A DNA stretch of 35,649 nt from an uncultured Saprospiraceae bacterium. Lineage in GTDB: Bacteria; Bacteroidota; Bacteroidia; Chitinophagales; Saprospiraceae. The notes below the pieces were generated by a model. It was not told the DNA's origin. It worked only from the letters and a program-made list of their open reading frames with translations, and searched no databases. How positions within the stretch are numbered: position 1 is the stretch's first letter; each line of letters opens with the position of its first letter. Below are positions 16,041-23,607 of the stretch, piece after piece. The stretch is taken from assembly GCA_937922815.1 (NCBI GenBank), contig CALAJP010000095.1, positions 1-35,649 on the forward strand, read 5' to 3'. The position numbers were made by a program, and so were the translations under genes.

Positions 16041-17081
16041 TTAATCAATTTTTGGCTTAAATCTGGAATCAGTCAATATTTTCTGAGCATCCGATATGCT
16101 TAATAACTGTTTGATAGTATTGCCCGTTCTGTCCATGTAGGCTTCCACTATTTTAAATCCCATAAAATTGCCGGTTCGTCCTGGTGCTTCCGCAGGCATT
16201 TTGGAAGAATTGGGAGATGGGTTTATCAATTTATTAAAATCATGGAGACGGGTAGAATACATTAAGTCTTCACTGAAAAAATGTGCCCATATCTGGCTTT
16301 GATTCTTTTCGCACCAATCTAATTGCTCTGCTGTATATTCATGGATAATTGTATCACTAACAGTTGGTAAAAGTTGCTTTAAAACATACAGTTTTTTACC
16401 ATTATGAATAATATGGTCGATAAAACGAGAACCTTTAGTAACCCCTATTTTATCATCTACTAATACTTCAATGGTCTTTTTTACCAAGTGGTCTTTGTTG
16501 AACGTACGAGTTAGATATTGTGAAAAACTAGGGTTGCCAGGGTTCAAGTCTAAATAAGGGTAATCTTCACCTAAATAAAAGTCCAACCCAATTCCAATTC
16601 CATCTTTATCGGTGTCTTGAAAAATAAAATTACCATAAGCATATTCCGAAATTAGAGTATAAAAACGAGGTATTTCTTCGTTCGGAAAATAATATTTATA
16701 AAACTGAAGTGCTTGGGTCAGTTCTGATTGAATTTTACTTTTGGATTGATTAGACAATTTAGATTTTTGATACAAATTATTTATGGTGCTATCTCCAATC
16801 ATCATTTTGAAACTGGCTATGGCTTCAGGGCTATTTAGGGGCGTGGGTAATTTCAATATTTGATTGCAATATAAAGGAGTAAAAGAAGGGTATTCTTTTA
16901 ATAATTCTTCTACTTTAGGTTCAATTTCGTTGGTATCAATAGTGAAAAGTTTATCGGCATAGTCAATCCATTCCAATTCGATATTAATATGACTTACATC
17001 GGGAGTACTATCTGATTGGCAGCTAAACATACTTAGCGTAAGGATTAATAATAAACCCCAAATTAAATTAATTCTGTTCAT
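16041..17081 (-). CDS. gldB: Gliding motility lipoprotein GldB
   Basis: 346 aa with lipobox MFSC at Cys21 after a hydrophobic signal. Family features: an N-terminal block IDYADKLFTID ... LLKEYPSFTPLYC, a central VDDKIGVTKGSRFIDHIIHN section, and a C-terminal block with GRTGNFMGFKIVEAYMDRTG and a final SDAQKILTDSRFKPK. GldB is an envelope lipoprotein needed for gliding and type IX secretion in Flavobacterium. In flavobacteria gldC usually follows gldB; here a 2OG oxygenase takes that place and no gldC is in the window. Divergent from nadC. Confidence 0.85.
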   Translation of the reverse strand: MNRINLIWGLLLILTLSMFSCQSDSTPDVSHINIELEWIDYADKLFTIDTNEIEPKVEELLKEYPSFTPLYCNQILKLPTPLNSPEAIASFKMMIGDSTINNLYQKSKLSNQSKSKIQSELTQALQFYKYYFPNEEIPRFYTLISEYAYGNFIFQDTDKDGIGIGLDFYLGEDYPYLDLNPGNPSFSQYLTRTFNKDHLVKKTIEVLVDDKIGVTKGSRFIDHIIHNGKKLYVLKQLLPTVSDTIIHEYTAEQLDWCEKNQSQIWAHFFSEDLMYSTRLHDFNKLINPSPNSSKMPAEAPGRTGNFMGFKIVEAYMDRTGNTIKQLLSISDAQKILTDSRFKPKID

Positions 17082-17255
17082 AAATGATTGTTCTAATTTT
17101 TATTTGAAAGTATAACTTCTAAATATTTAGTTATTGTATGTCAAAAATAATAATATGTTCCTTTTAATTATAAATTTATTGATTAGCGTAGCCCATTTTA
17201 TAATGAGGTTGAATAATTTATAGGAGCGTTAATTTCATATTATAAATAAAGGTTA

Positions 17256-17263
17256 TACATTTG
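17256..17263 (+). promoter_or_regulatory. Possible -7 promoter box for nadC
   Basis: TACATTTG is an exact TAnnTTTG match 33 nt before the nadC ATG. The -33 region is poor. Confidence 0.4.
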
Positions 17264-17296
17264 GCGAATTAAAATATTGAAATAAAAACAATTGCA

Positions 17297-18157
17297 ATGA
17301 TTCTTGACGAGAAAATATTAGACGAGTTCATTATTGAGGCTCTCAACGAAGATGTAGGCGAAGGGGATCATACCTCTTTGGCGTGTATTCCTGCGGATAG
17401 TGTTAGTTATGCCAAACTTTTGATTAAAGATGAAGGCGTTTTGGCAGGAATCAAAATAGCAAAAGCAGTATTTAATCTTGTTGCCTCGGACTACGAATTT
17501 AAACAATTGCTGAATGATGGTGACAAAGTTCGTTATGGGCAAGTTGCTTTTTATGTAAAATGTAATACGCATGCATTATTAAAAGCAGAACGAGTATGCC
17601 TTAATTTAATGCAACGAATGTCAGGTATTGCCACGCTTGCTCACGAATTTGTAGAGGAAGTGAATGGAAAAGTTACCATATTAGACACTCGAAAGACAAC
17701 TCCTCAACTTCGTTTTTTAGAAAAATGGGCGGTTTCTATTGGTGGAGCGAGTAATTACAGAAGTGGGTTATACGATAGAATTATGATTAAAGACAATCAT
17801 GTAGAAGCTGCAGGTGGGGTTGGTCAAGCGATAAAAGAAACGATGAAGTATTTCGAAAGAAATAATTTTACCTTACCTATAACGGTAGAAGTACGTTCGA
17901 TAGAAGAATTGAATGAAGTATTAAAAACAGGGAATGTAGATAGAATTATGTTAGATAATTTCAATATTCCATTAATGAAAGAAGCCGTAGCATTGATAGC
18001 TAATCAATTCGAAATTGAGGCTTCTGGAGGTATAACATTAGAAACAGTGGGGGCTGTTGCTAAAACTGGTGTGGATTACGTTTCCGTGGGTGCTTTGACT
18101 CATTCTTACCAAAGTTTGGATATGAGTCTTAAAATAATAGATAAGGAGAGTTTTTAA
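17297..18157 (+). CDS. nadC: Nicotinate-nucleotide pyrophosphorylase (quinolinate phosphoribosyltransferase)
   Basis: 286 aa, the usual length. Conserved motifs: EDVGEGDHTS at the N-terminus, RVCLNLMQRMSGIAT, DTRKTTPQLRFLEKWAVSIG with the quinolinate-binding Arg and Lys residues, GLYDRIMIKDNHV, IMLDNF, EASGGI and VDYVSVGALTHS at the end of the barrel. It converts quinolinate and PRPP to nicotinate mononucleotide, CO2 and PPi in de novo NAD synthesis. It stands alone, divergent from gldB; nadA and nadB are not in the window. Confidence 0.96.
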   Translation: MILDEKILDEFIIEALNEDVGEGDHTSLACIPADSVSYAKLLIKDEGVLAGIKIAKAVFNLVASDYEFKQLLNDGDKVRYGQVAFYVKCNTHALLKAERVCLNLMQRMSGIATLAHEFVEEVNGKVTILDTRKTTPQLRFLEKWAVSIGGASNYRSGLYDRIMIKDNHVEAAGGVGQAIKETMKYFERNNFTLPITVEVRSIEELNEVLKTGNVDRIMLDNFNIPLMKEAVALIANQFEIEASGGITLETVGAVAKTGVDYVSVGALTHSYQSLDMSLKIIDKESF

Positions 18158-18278
18158 GTATCATCATAATCAGGATTAAACTGAATGATAATGCTAATTG
18201 AATCCTTATATCTTTAAAAAATGGTATTGTGTTTTTAGTATCGTGGACTATTGCTTTGGTTGTTTCGTCATTATTCAT
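18129..18278 (-). CDS. Possible small membrane protein, antisense to the nadC 3' end
   Basis: A 49-codon ATG frame on the reverse strand. Residues 1-22 are polar (MNNDETTKAIVHDTKNT), then a hydrophobic stretch at about 28-41 (IQLALSFSLILIMMIL) could span the membrane. It overlaps the last 29 nt of nadC. There is no recognised family and no clear promoter, so it may be chance. Confidence 0.2.
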   Translation of the reverse strand: MNNDETTKAIVHDTKNTIPFFKDIRIQLALSFSLILIMMILKNSPYLLF

Positions 18279-18466
18279 TTTAATGGGTATTGATTGTAGT
18301 TAAAGTTTATGTAACCATATTGTTATGTTGTTTTTCTAACAATTTGACCACTCGAAGAGTTCCATTCAAGAGCAATAAAAGGAAAACTTTTTATTGAATT
18401 TAATGTTCTTCATACTTTGATGTATGCACTAATGATGCCATATAGAAAAATTATAATACGTTATTT
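18158..18466. other. Intergenic region between nadC and the carotenoid genes
   Basis: About 310 bp. It contains the small reverse-strand frame described at 18129-18278 and a possible promoter: TTG at 18394-18396, a 16-nt spacer, then TACTTTG at 18413-18419, about 47 nt before crtD. The box lacks one base of the TAnnTTTG consensus. No strong terminator for nadC was seen. Confidence 0.35.
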
Positions 18467-19924
18467 ATGCCAAATACTACTGTTGTTGGAGCTGGTTTGG
18501 GCGGATTAGCTACTGCTATTCGGTTACAAAATCGTGGGCATCAAGTAACTGTGTTTGAACAAGCCGATGGGGTAGGAGGTAAGATGGGGCAATTTGAACA
18601 AAATGGTTTTCGGTTTGACACAGGTCCTTCACTTTTTACGATGCCGCAATACGTAGATGAATTGTTAGCTTTTGCAGAAGACCCAGTGCTTTTTGATAAA
18701 ATAAAATTGGATACGGTTTGTCATTATTTCTGGAATGATGGTACTACACTTTCAGCCAGTAGCAATACTGATAAATTTGATGAAAATGCTCACCTAGCTT
18801 TAGGTATTCCGAGAGGGACTATTCTAAAAGTATTAAAAGACTGTAAAATAAAATATGATTTGAGCGGTAGTATTTTCCTTGAAAACTCTTTACACAAATG
18901 GAAAACATGGTTTAATGTAGATGTATTAAAAGCTTTAATGCAATTGCCAAGGTTGGATATTTTCTCCACCATGAATTCTGCCAATCAACAATTATGTTCT
19001 AACCCTAAATTACTCCAATTCTTGGGGCGTTTTGCAACTTATAACGGTTCGGACCCCTATCAAGCACCTGGGATATTGAATATGATTCCCCATTTCGAAC
19101 ATAATGTAGGTACTTTTTATCCTACAAAAGGAATCTTTTCAATCGCAGAATCTTTGTATTTGACGGCGAAAAAACTGGGCGTTCAATTTAACTTTCAACA
19201 TAGCGTAGATTCTATTTTGGTAGAAGGAAAAGAGGCTAAAGGAGTCGTAGTGTCAGGAAAAAAAATCGCATCCGATTATGTGGTTTGTAATATGGATGTG
19301 AATCTTGCCTACCCTCGATTATTAAAAAACCAAAAACAACCCAAACGAATTCTTAATCAAGAAAAATCTACTTCTGCTATAATCTTTTATTGGGGCATTG
19401 CTAAAAGTTTCGATGAATTAGATTTACATAATATTCTATTTAGTAATAACTATCCTTTAGAATTTAAATGCCTCAGTTTAGGCAAAATCACTGACGACCC
19501 CACACTTTATATTAATATTACTTCCAAAATAACGAAAACAGATGCACCCCAAGGAATGGAAAATTGGTTCGTGATGATTAATGCTCCTGCCGATAATAAC
19601 CAAAATTGGGATGAAATAGTTACTAAATTAAGAAAAAATGTAATCAATAAAATCAATAAAAATCTTAATACCAAAATTGAAGAAAACATCGTTTGCGAAA
19701 GAATATTAACTCCACCCGATATAGAAAAGACTACTTTTTCCCATAAAGGAGCTTTGTACGGAACCAGTTCTAATTCGCCTCTTTCTGCGTTTATGAGGCA
19801 TCCGAATTTTAGTCAAAATATAAAAAAACTATTTTTTTGTGGAGGGAGTGTTCATCCTGGGGGCGGTATTCCGTTGGCATTGCTTTCTGCCAAAATTGTT
19901 GATAAAATTATCTCGGATGGCTAA
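18467..19924 (+). CDS. crtD: CrtI/CrtD-type carotenoid desaturase, probable 1'-hydroxy-carotenoid 3',4'-desaturase
   Basis: 485 aa. The N-terminus has the FAD dinucleotide-binding motif (GAGLGG at 8-13, then a Glu at the end of strand 2 in VTVFEQADGVGGK), and the C-terminus the phytoene-desaturase signature region FFCGGSVHPGGGIPLALLSAK. The FDTGPSLFTMP segment is typical of the CrtI/CrtD family. CrtD rather than CrtI is suggested by its neighbours CruF and CrtZ, since in Bacteroidota CruF hydrates the psi end and CrtD then desaturates C-3',4'. Overlaps cruF by 8 nt. The exact step is inferred from context. Confidence 0.8.
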   Translation: MPNTTVVGAGLGGLATAIRLQNRGHQVTVFEQADGVGGKMGQFEQNGFRFDTGPSLFTMPQYVDELLAFAEDPVLFDKIKLDTVCHYFWNDGTTLSASSNTDKFDENAHLALGIPRGTILKVLKDCKIKYDLSGSIFLENSLHKWKTWFNVDVLKALMQLPRLDIFSTMNSANQQLCSNPKLLQFLGRFATYNGSDPYQAPGILNMIPHFEHNVGTFYPTKGIFSIAESLYLTAKKLGVQFNFQHSVDSILVEGKEAKGVVVSGKKIASDYVVCNMDVNLAYPRLLKNQKQPKRILNQEKSTSAIIFYWGIAKSFDELDLHNILFSNNYPLEFKCLSLGKITDDPTLYINITSKITKTDAPQGMENWFVMINAPADNNQNWDEIVTKLRKNVINKINKNLNTKIEENIVCERILTPPDIEKTTFSHKGALYGTSSNSPLSAFMRHPNFSQNIKKLFFCGGSVHPGGGIPLALLSAKIVDKIISDG

Positions 19925-20570
19925 GTATAAACTATTTTTTGATAAATTTTCATCTTTAGCATATTATGCAGCCATTGTGTTGATAGTATTGTATTTGGTA
20001 GGAATTGTTGGTTTTCTATCTCCTTTCCAATCTTTTTTTATAGCCTTAACGCCACTACAACTATTGATAAGTTTATTTGCTTTGTTCATGTTTCATCGTG
20101 GGCAATGGACTTTTTTTATCATTGCGTTTAGTATAGGTTTTTTAGCGGAGTTGATTGGTGTAAACACGGGTTATATTTTTGGAGAATATATTTATGGAAA
20201 TGTTTTGGGTTGGAAGTTATTTGGAACACCATTACTTATCGGAGTTAACTGGATTTTGGTTGCGTATGGTGCTTGTGCTATTATTGATGTTTTTGAGATT
20301 AAGAATATTCCCGTTGTTTTAAAAGCATTTTTAGCCAGTTTATTAATGCTTTTTTTGGATTGGTGGATAGAACCCGTTGCGATAAAAACGGGGATGTGGA
20401 ATTGGGTTGGCGGAGATATTCCATTAGAAAACTACATAGGTTGGTTGATGATTGGTTATATAATCGCCATTAGCTATTTTATGTTTTCTCCCAAACAAAA
20501 AAATTATATTGCGATGCTTGTATTCGTATTGCAACTCCTGTTTTTTAGTGTATTGAATCTATTTATATAA
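19917..20570 (+). CDS. cruF: CruF-type carotenoid 1',2'-hydratase (DUF422 family)
   Basis: 217 aa from ATG 19917, preferred to a frame start at 19839 because it gives MAKYKLFFDK just at the crtD stop (8-nt overlap) and avoids a non-hydrophobic prefix. Six or seven hydrophobic helices make it an integral membrane protein. Family marks include GVNTGYIFGEYIYGN (about residues 78-92), GVNWILVAYGA and the LDWWIEPVA motif near residue 147. Members hydrate the psi end of gamma-carotene-type or acyclic carotenoids. Together with CrtD and CrtZ it points to saproxanthin/myxol/flexixanthin-like pigments. Confidence 0.85.
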   Translation: MAKYKLFFDKFSSLAYYAAIVLIVLYLVGIVGFLSPFQSFFIALTPLQLLISLFALFMFHRGQWTFFIIAFSIGFLAELIGVNTGYIFGEYIYGNVLGWKLFGTPLLIGVNWILVAYGACAIIDVFEIKNIPVVLKAFLASLLMLFLDWWIEPVAIKTGMWNWVGGDIPLENYIGWLMIGYIIAISYFMFSPKQKNYIAMLVFVLQLLFFSVLNLFI

Positions 20571-20645
20571 TCAGATCATATTTTAACTAAATTATCTCCA
20601 ACATTCTTCGCATTCTACTGTTAGTGCTTTATAATTTATACGAAT

Positions 20646-21092
20646 ATGTTGGCTTTTTTAACTATTGTTTGCACGGTATTAGTAATGGAATTTGTGGCAT
20701 GGTTTGCCCATAAATATGTTATGCACGGATGGCTATGGTCTTGGCATTCAGATCACCATTTACCTAAGTTTGAGAAGGTAGGTTTTTTTGAAAAAAATGA
20801 TTTATTTTTTCTTGTGTTTGCCATCCCTAGTATGTTCTGTTATATATTCGGCTCGGTTTATCCTGACTTTTGGTTTTTATTTTATGTCGGGATAGGAATT
20901 TCGATTTATGGAGCAATTTATTTTCTGATTCACGATGTTTATATCCATCAACGATTTAAGTGGTTCAAACAATTGGATAATAAATACTCGAAGGCGATTT
21001 TGAGAGCTCATGGTGCCCATCACAAAAAACATACTAAAGAAGATTGTGAATCTTTTGGTTTATTAGTCGTCGGGTTGAAGTTTTTTAGATAA
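20646..21092 (+). CDS. crtZ: Beta-carotene hydroxylase, fatty-acid-hydroxylase superfamily
   Basis: 148 aa with four hydrophobic segments and the complete diiron histidine set: HKYVMH (22-27), HSDHH (34-38), HDVYIH and HGAHHKKH. It adds 3-hydroxyl groups to beta-ionone rings in the membrane. It follows cruF by 75 nt in the same direction and is probably cotranscribed. It ends 3 nt before the convergent DUF4249 gene. Confidence 0.93.
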   Translation: MLAFLTIVCTVLVMEFVAWFAHKYVMHGWLWSWHSDHHLPKFEKVGFFEKNDLFFLVFAIPSMFCYIFGSVYPDFWFLFYVGIGISIYGAIYFLIHDVYIHQRFKWFKQLDNKYSKAILRAHGAHHKKHTKEDCESFGLLVVGLKFFR

Positions 21093-21095
21093 AAT

Positions 21096-22028
21096 CTATT
21101 TAATTCTCTGCTTTACGCCATTGAATAGTGTGAAAATACCAAAACCTCCTTCAATATTAGAATGAATGGGATTGGGTTCAGCAAACGGGTTACCTTCGTT
21201 TTGATATCGTCTTTGTAAAGAGGTTTCGTACCGAAAATAGTCTTCTGTAAGATTAAAAACTTCAAGTTCTACATGTATGAGCGTTTCCTCAACATTATTA
21301 TATTCGTCGCGAGAATAGTCGGGCGAAACTATAAGGTTAACCGTTTGTATATCACCATTGAAATGTTCATCAGATAGTAATAACGGAAAGCGATATCCTT
21401 GTTCAAAAAGAGGGCTCAATGTTTCGTAAAATACTTCACTAGAGTATGAATTTGTGGTGTTATTATTTCCTAAGAAATATGTTATTTTAAAACCATAATA
21501 ATTCGTTTCATTTGCCTTGTCTCGAATGTCAAAACGTATTAAATCATAGTTTTCTTTCCCAAAAACGATAGGCACTTCTTTTTCTTTAAACGAGGCATTT
21601 TGTATCTCTGGTTTAGGAGGCATTTTTTGAGTGGCTTGAATAGATGGATATTCAGGGTGAGAGACTTTTAAGGTATATTCTTCAAAGGGAGTTAACGGAA
21701 AATGATAATTGTTGTTAGATAAAGGTATGTAATATAAATTAGACTGAATTTTATCTAAACCCAAAGAAGATCCATTGCTATTGAACAGATGAACCTCCAT
21801 GTTGTCAAGATATTTAGATTCTTCCGATTCAATAATTCCAATACTTCCAGCTACATTGATATGAAATGTTGGAAACATTCCATTTATTGGCGTATCTAAA
21901 TGAGCTGTAATACCTAATACGGGCTCATGTTCGGGAAGTTCTATATCTTGAATGGTAACAAAATGGTCTTCACTACAGGCAAAGAAAATTGAAATGATTA
22001 ATGCAAAGGAGTAGTACGAAGTTTTCAT
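21096..22028 (-). CDS. DUF4249 lipoprotein, second of a paralogous pair
   Basis: 310 aa from ATG 22028 (MKTSYYSFALIISIFFAC). A longer open frame runs back to 22433 but its first part is a different protein, the transposase fragment described separately. Lipobox FFAC precedes EDHFVTIQDIELPEHEPVL, nearly parallel to the same region of the other DUF4249 protein (EDQFSSIKEIDLPPHEPVL), and both end in GNPFAEP...IHSN...G.G.F. DUF4249 proteins usually accompany TonB receptors and may be surface ligand-binding lipoproteins. Confidence 0.8.
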   Translation of the reverse strand: MKTSYYSFALIISIFFACSEDHFVTIQDIELPEHEPVLGITAHLDTPINGMFPTFHINVAGSIGIIESEESKYLDNMEVHLFNSNGSSLGLDKIQSNLYYIPLSNNNYHFPLTPFEEYTLKVSHPEYPSIQATQKMPPKPEIQNASFKEKEVPIVFGKENYDLIRFDIRDKANETNYYGFKITYFLGNNNTTNSYSSEVFYETLSPLFEQGYRFPLLLSDEHFNGDIQTVNLIVSPDYSRDEYNNVEETLIHVELEVFNLTEDYFRYETSLQRRYQNEGNPFAEPNPIHSNIEGGFGIFTLFNGVKQRIK

Positions 22029-22121
22029 ATTTGGTGTTTTAAAGAGTCTAAAACGACAATTTATTAATGTTTTGTATGCCTTAACAGAAAAGATATTGTA
22101 GATACAGAGCTTAATGAAGCA

Positions 22122-22433
22122 GGAGATATTAATGGCTTTTTTGATGTTTTGGTATTCGTAGCCTGATTTCATATAGTCGGTACTTGCCTTGCTAGTGGCA
22201 AAAAGCATCCGATGAAAATAATCCACTTCTCGATTATATTGCAACTCGATGATAATAACTTGTCCTTTGGAATCTTCCACCAAAATATCGACAATATTAA
22301 ACTTTTCGTTATCGTCATTTTTAGAAGAATGCGGGGCAAGAATAGATCGAATAAGGACATCTTCTTTCAATAATTCGGAAAGAAAACCCTCCAAAATATC
22401 AAAATTGGCTTTTTGACGAAGCAATTTCTTCAT
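22122..22433 (-). pseudogene. Truncated PD-(D/E)XK nuclease family transposase (Rpn-type) fragment
   Basis: About 104 codons from ATG 22433. The product matches the N-terminal part of short Bacteroidota/Firmicutes Rpn/PD-(D/E)XK transposase-like proteins: KANFDILEGFLSELL, then the nuclease core FNIVDILVEDSKGQVIIIELQ with Asp and Glu-x-Gln, then RMLFATSKASTDYMKSG and QNIKKAINIS. The family normally continues with INIVYF and more than 100 further residues; here it passes into unrelated sequence and, without a stop, into the DUF4249 gene. Tellingly, the open reading frame makes a false fusion likely in automatic annotation. Confidence 0.7.
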
Positions 22434-22441
22434 TGCTCAAT

Positions 22442-22449
22442 CAAAACTA
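22442..22449 (-). promoter_or_regulatory. Possible -7 promoter box upstream of the transposase remnant
   Basis: TAGTTTTG on the reverse strand, an exact TAnnTTTG match 9 nt before the ATG at 22433. If used, the transcript would be nearly leaderless and would reach the second DUF4249 gene through the remnant. Confidence 0.25.
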
Positions 22450-22547
22450 ATCAATGCCCTTGTGTTATGAGGGCATAGGGTAAAGATAAGGGTTTTGTAG
22501 AGAAGAGAGAATTTAATAGTCGCTCTCAATATAAAATACAAGGGATA

Positions 22548-22596
22548 TAATGAAAAACGAAAAGCCTATGATAATAAGCAGTACTTCATAGGCTTT
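22548..22596 (-). terminator. Terminator after the first DUF4249 gene
   Basis: Perfect 11-bp inverted repeat (22561-22571 and 22586-22596), loop of 14 nt, followed on the reverse strand by TTTTCGTTTTTC. It begins about 20 nt after the stop at 22618, so it separates the TonB-DUF4249 pair from the second DUF4249 gene. Confidence 0.7.
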
Positions 22597-22617
22597 CTGT
22601 TTTCAAACAATAATTAT

Positions 22618-23604
22618 TTAAAGTTCAATTTTTTTGTAGGTTGTATTACCCAAAGAAAAAGTCCCCAATCCATTTTCTACATTCGAATGAATAATGACAG
22701 GCTCTGCAAATGGATTGCCTATGGCTAAAAAATATCTTTCTTTAGATGTTTCAAATAAATAGGCATCTTTGCTTAGGTTGTGTGTATAAATATGGATAGC
22801 GGATAATTTTCGACCTGAAGTTTCAGAAAGTGGGCTTAATGCTAATCGAACCTTGTAACTATCACCATTAAACCCAACATCAGGGATTATCATATCAAAC
22901 CTATCTCCAAATTCGAAAAGAGGGTCATTAGATTCAAAATATCTCATTTCGTAATAAGTAGTATCGTATGCCTCTCCAAAATAGACACTATCTTTTTCTG
23001 CATCATAGTAAAAGCTGTCTAGTTTATAAAATTCATAGTAGATATCAAATGAATAATAATTTTCTTCATCAACAGGGTCAATAATCTCTATTTCTAGTAA
23101 ATCATTCAATTGGCTTTCAAACCCAATAGGAATCTTTTCTTTTTCGAAACTAATCTCGCCAATTTCAGGAGTATTGGGTAATGTTTGGCTAACCTCAATG
23201 CTCGTAAAACCAGGAGCGGATACTCTTAAAGTATATTCACCAGGGTCTAATGCGGTAATAGTGCTATCGAAATAAAATGACTCTGAAAAATTGAACTCAA
23301 AATTTGAATTTGTTAACGAAGAAATTAAGTTGTTTTCATGGTATAATTCAACGGTTGCATCTTTTATATAATCAGAGGGTTCTTGTTCTAAGGCTCCTAC
23401 GCTATTAGACACAAAAACTTTTTGTGCAAAGTGGTTATAACTATTTATAGGTAAAGAGATGGGTTTGGATTCGAAATGAGACACAACGGCTAAAACAGGC
23501 TCGTGAGGAGGAAGGTCAATCTCTTTTATTGAACTAAATTGGTCTTCGCAAGAGATAAAAAACAATAAGAGTGGAACGAAATAATATTTATTAAAATTTA
23601 TCAT
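22618..23604 (-). CDS. DUF4249 lipoprotein, first of a paralogous pair
   Basis: 328 aa. Lipobox FISC at Cys19, then EDQFSSIKEIDLPPHEPVLA, a beta-rich middle part and a C-terminus with GNPFAEPVIIHSNVENGLG. It starts 3 nt after the TonB-receptor stop, so the two are cotranscribed; such receptor/lipoprotein pairs act in uptake through the outer membrane. The transported ligand cannot be predicted. Confidence 0.85.
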   Translation of the reverse strand: MINFNKYYFVPLLLFFISCEDQFSSIKEIDLPPHEPVLAVVSHFESKPISLPINSYNHFAQKVFVSNSVGALEQEPSDYIKDATVELYHENNLISSLTNSNFEFNFSESFYFDSTITALDPGEYTLRVSAPGFTSIEVSQTLPNTPEIGEISFEKEKIPIGFESQLNDLLEIEIIDPVDEENYYSFDIYYEFYKLDSFYYDAEKDSVYFGEAYDTTYYEMRYFESNDPLFEFGDRFDMIIPDVGFNGDSYKVRLALSPLSETSGRKLSAIHIYTHNLSKDAYLFETSKERYFLAIGNPFAEPVIIHSNVENGLGTFSLGNTTYKKIEL

Positions 23605-23607
23605 AAT

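Noticed and set aside
15998-16048. Upstream extension of the 2OG oxygenase to base 16048
   Set aside because: The added residues would overlap gldB and do not look like the family N-terminus; ATG 15997 gives it directly.
21096-22433. A genuine 445-aa fusion of nuclease and DUF4249 lipoprotein
   Set aside because: A complete lipoprotein signal peptide sits in the middle of the chain and the nuclease part is truncated, so two separate units are the simpler reading.
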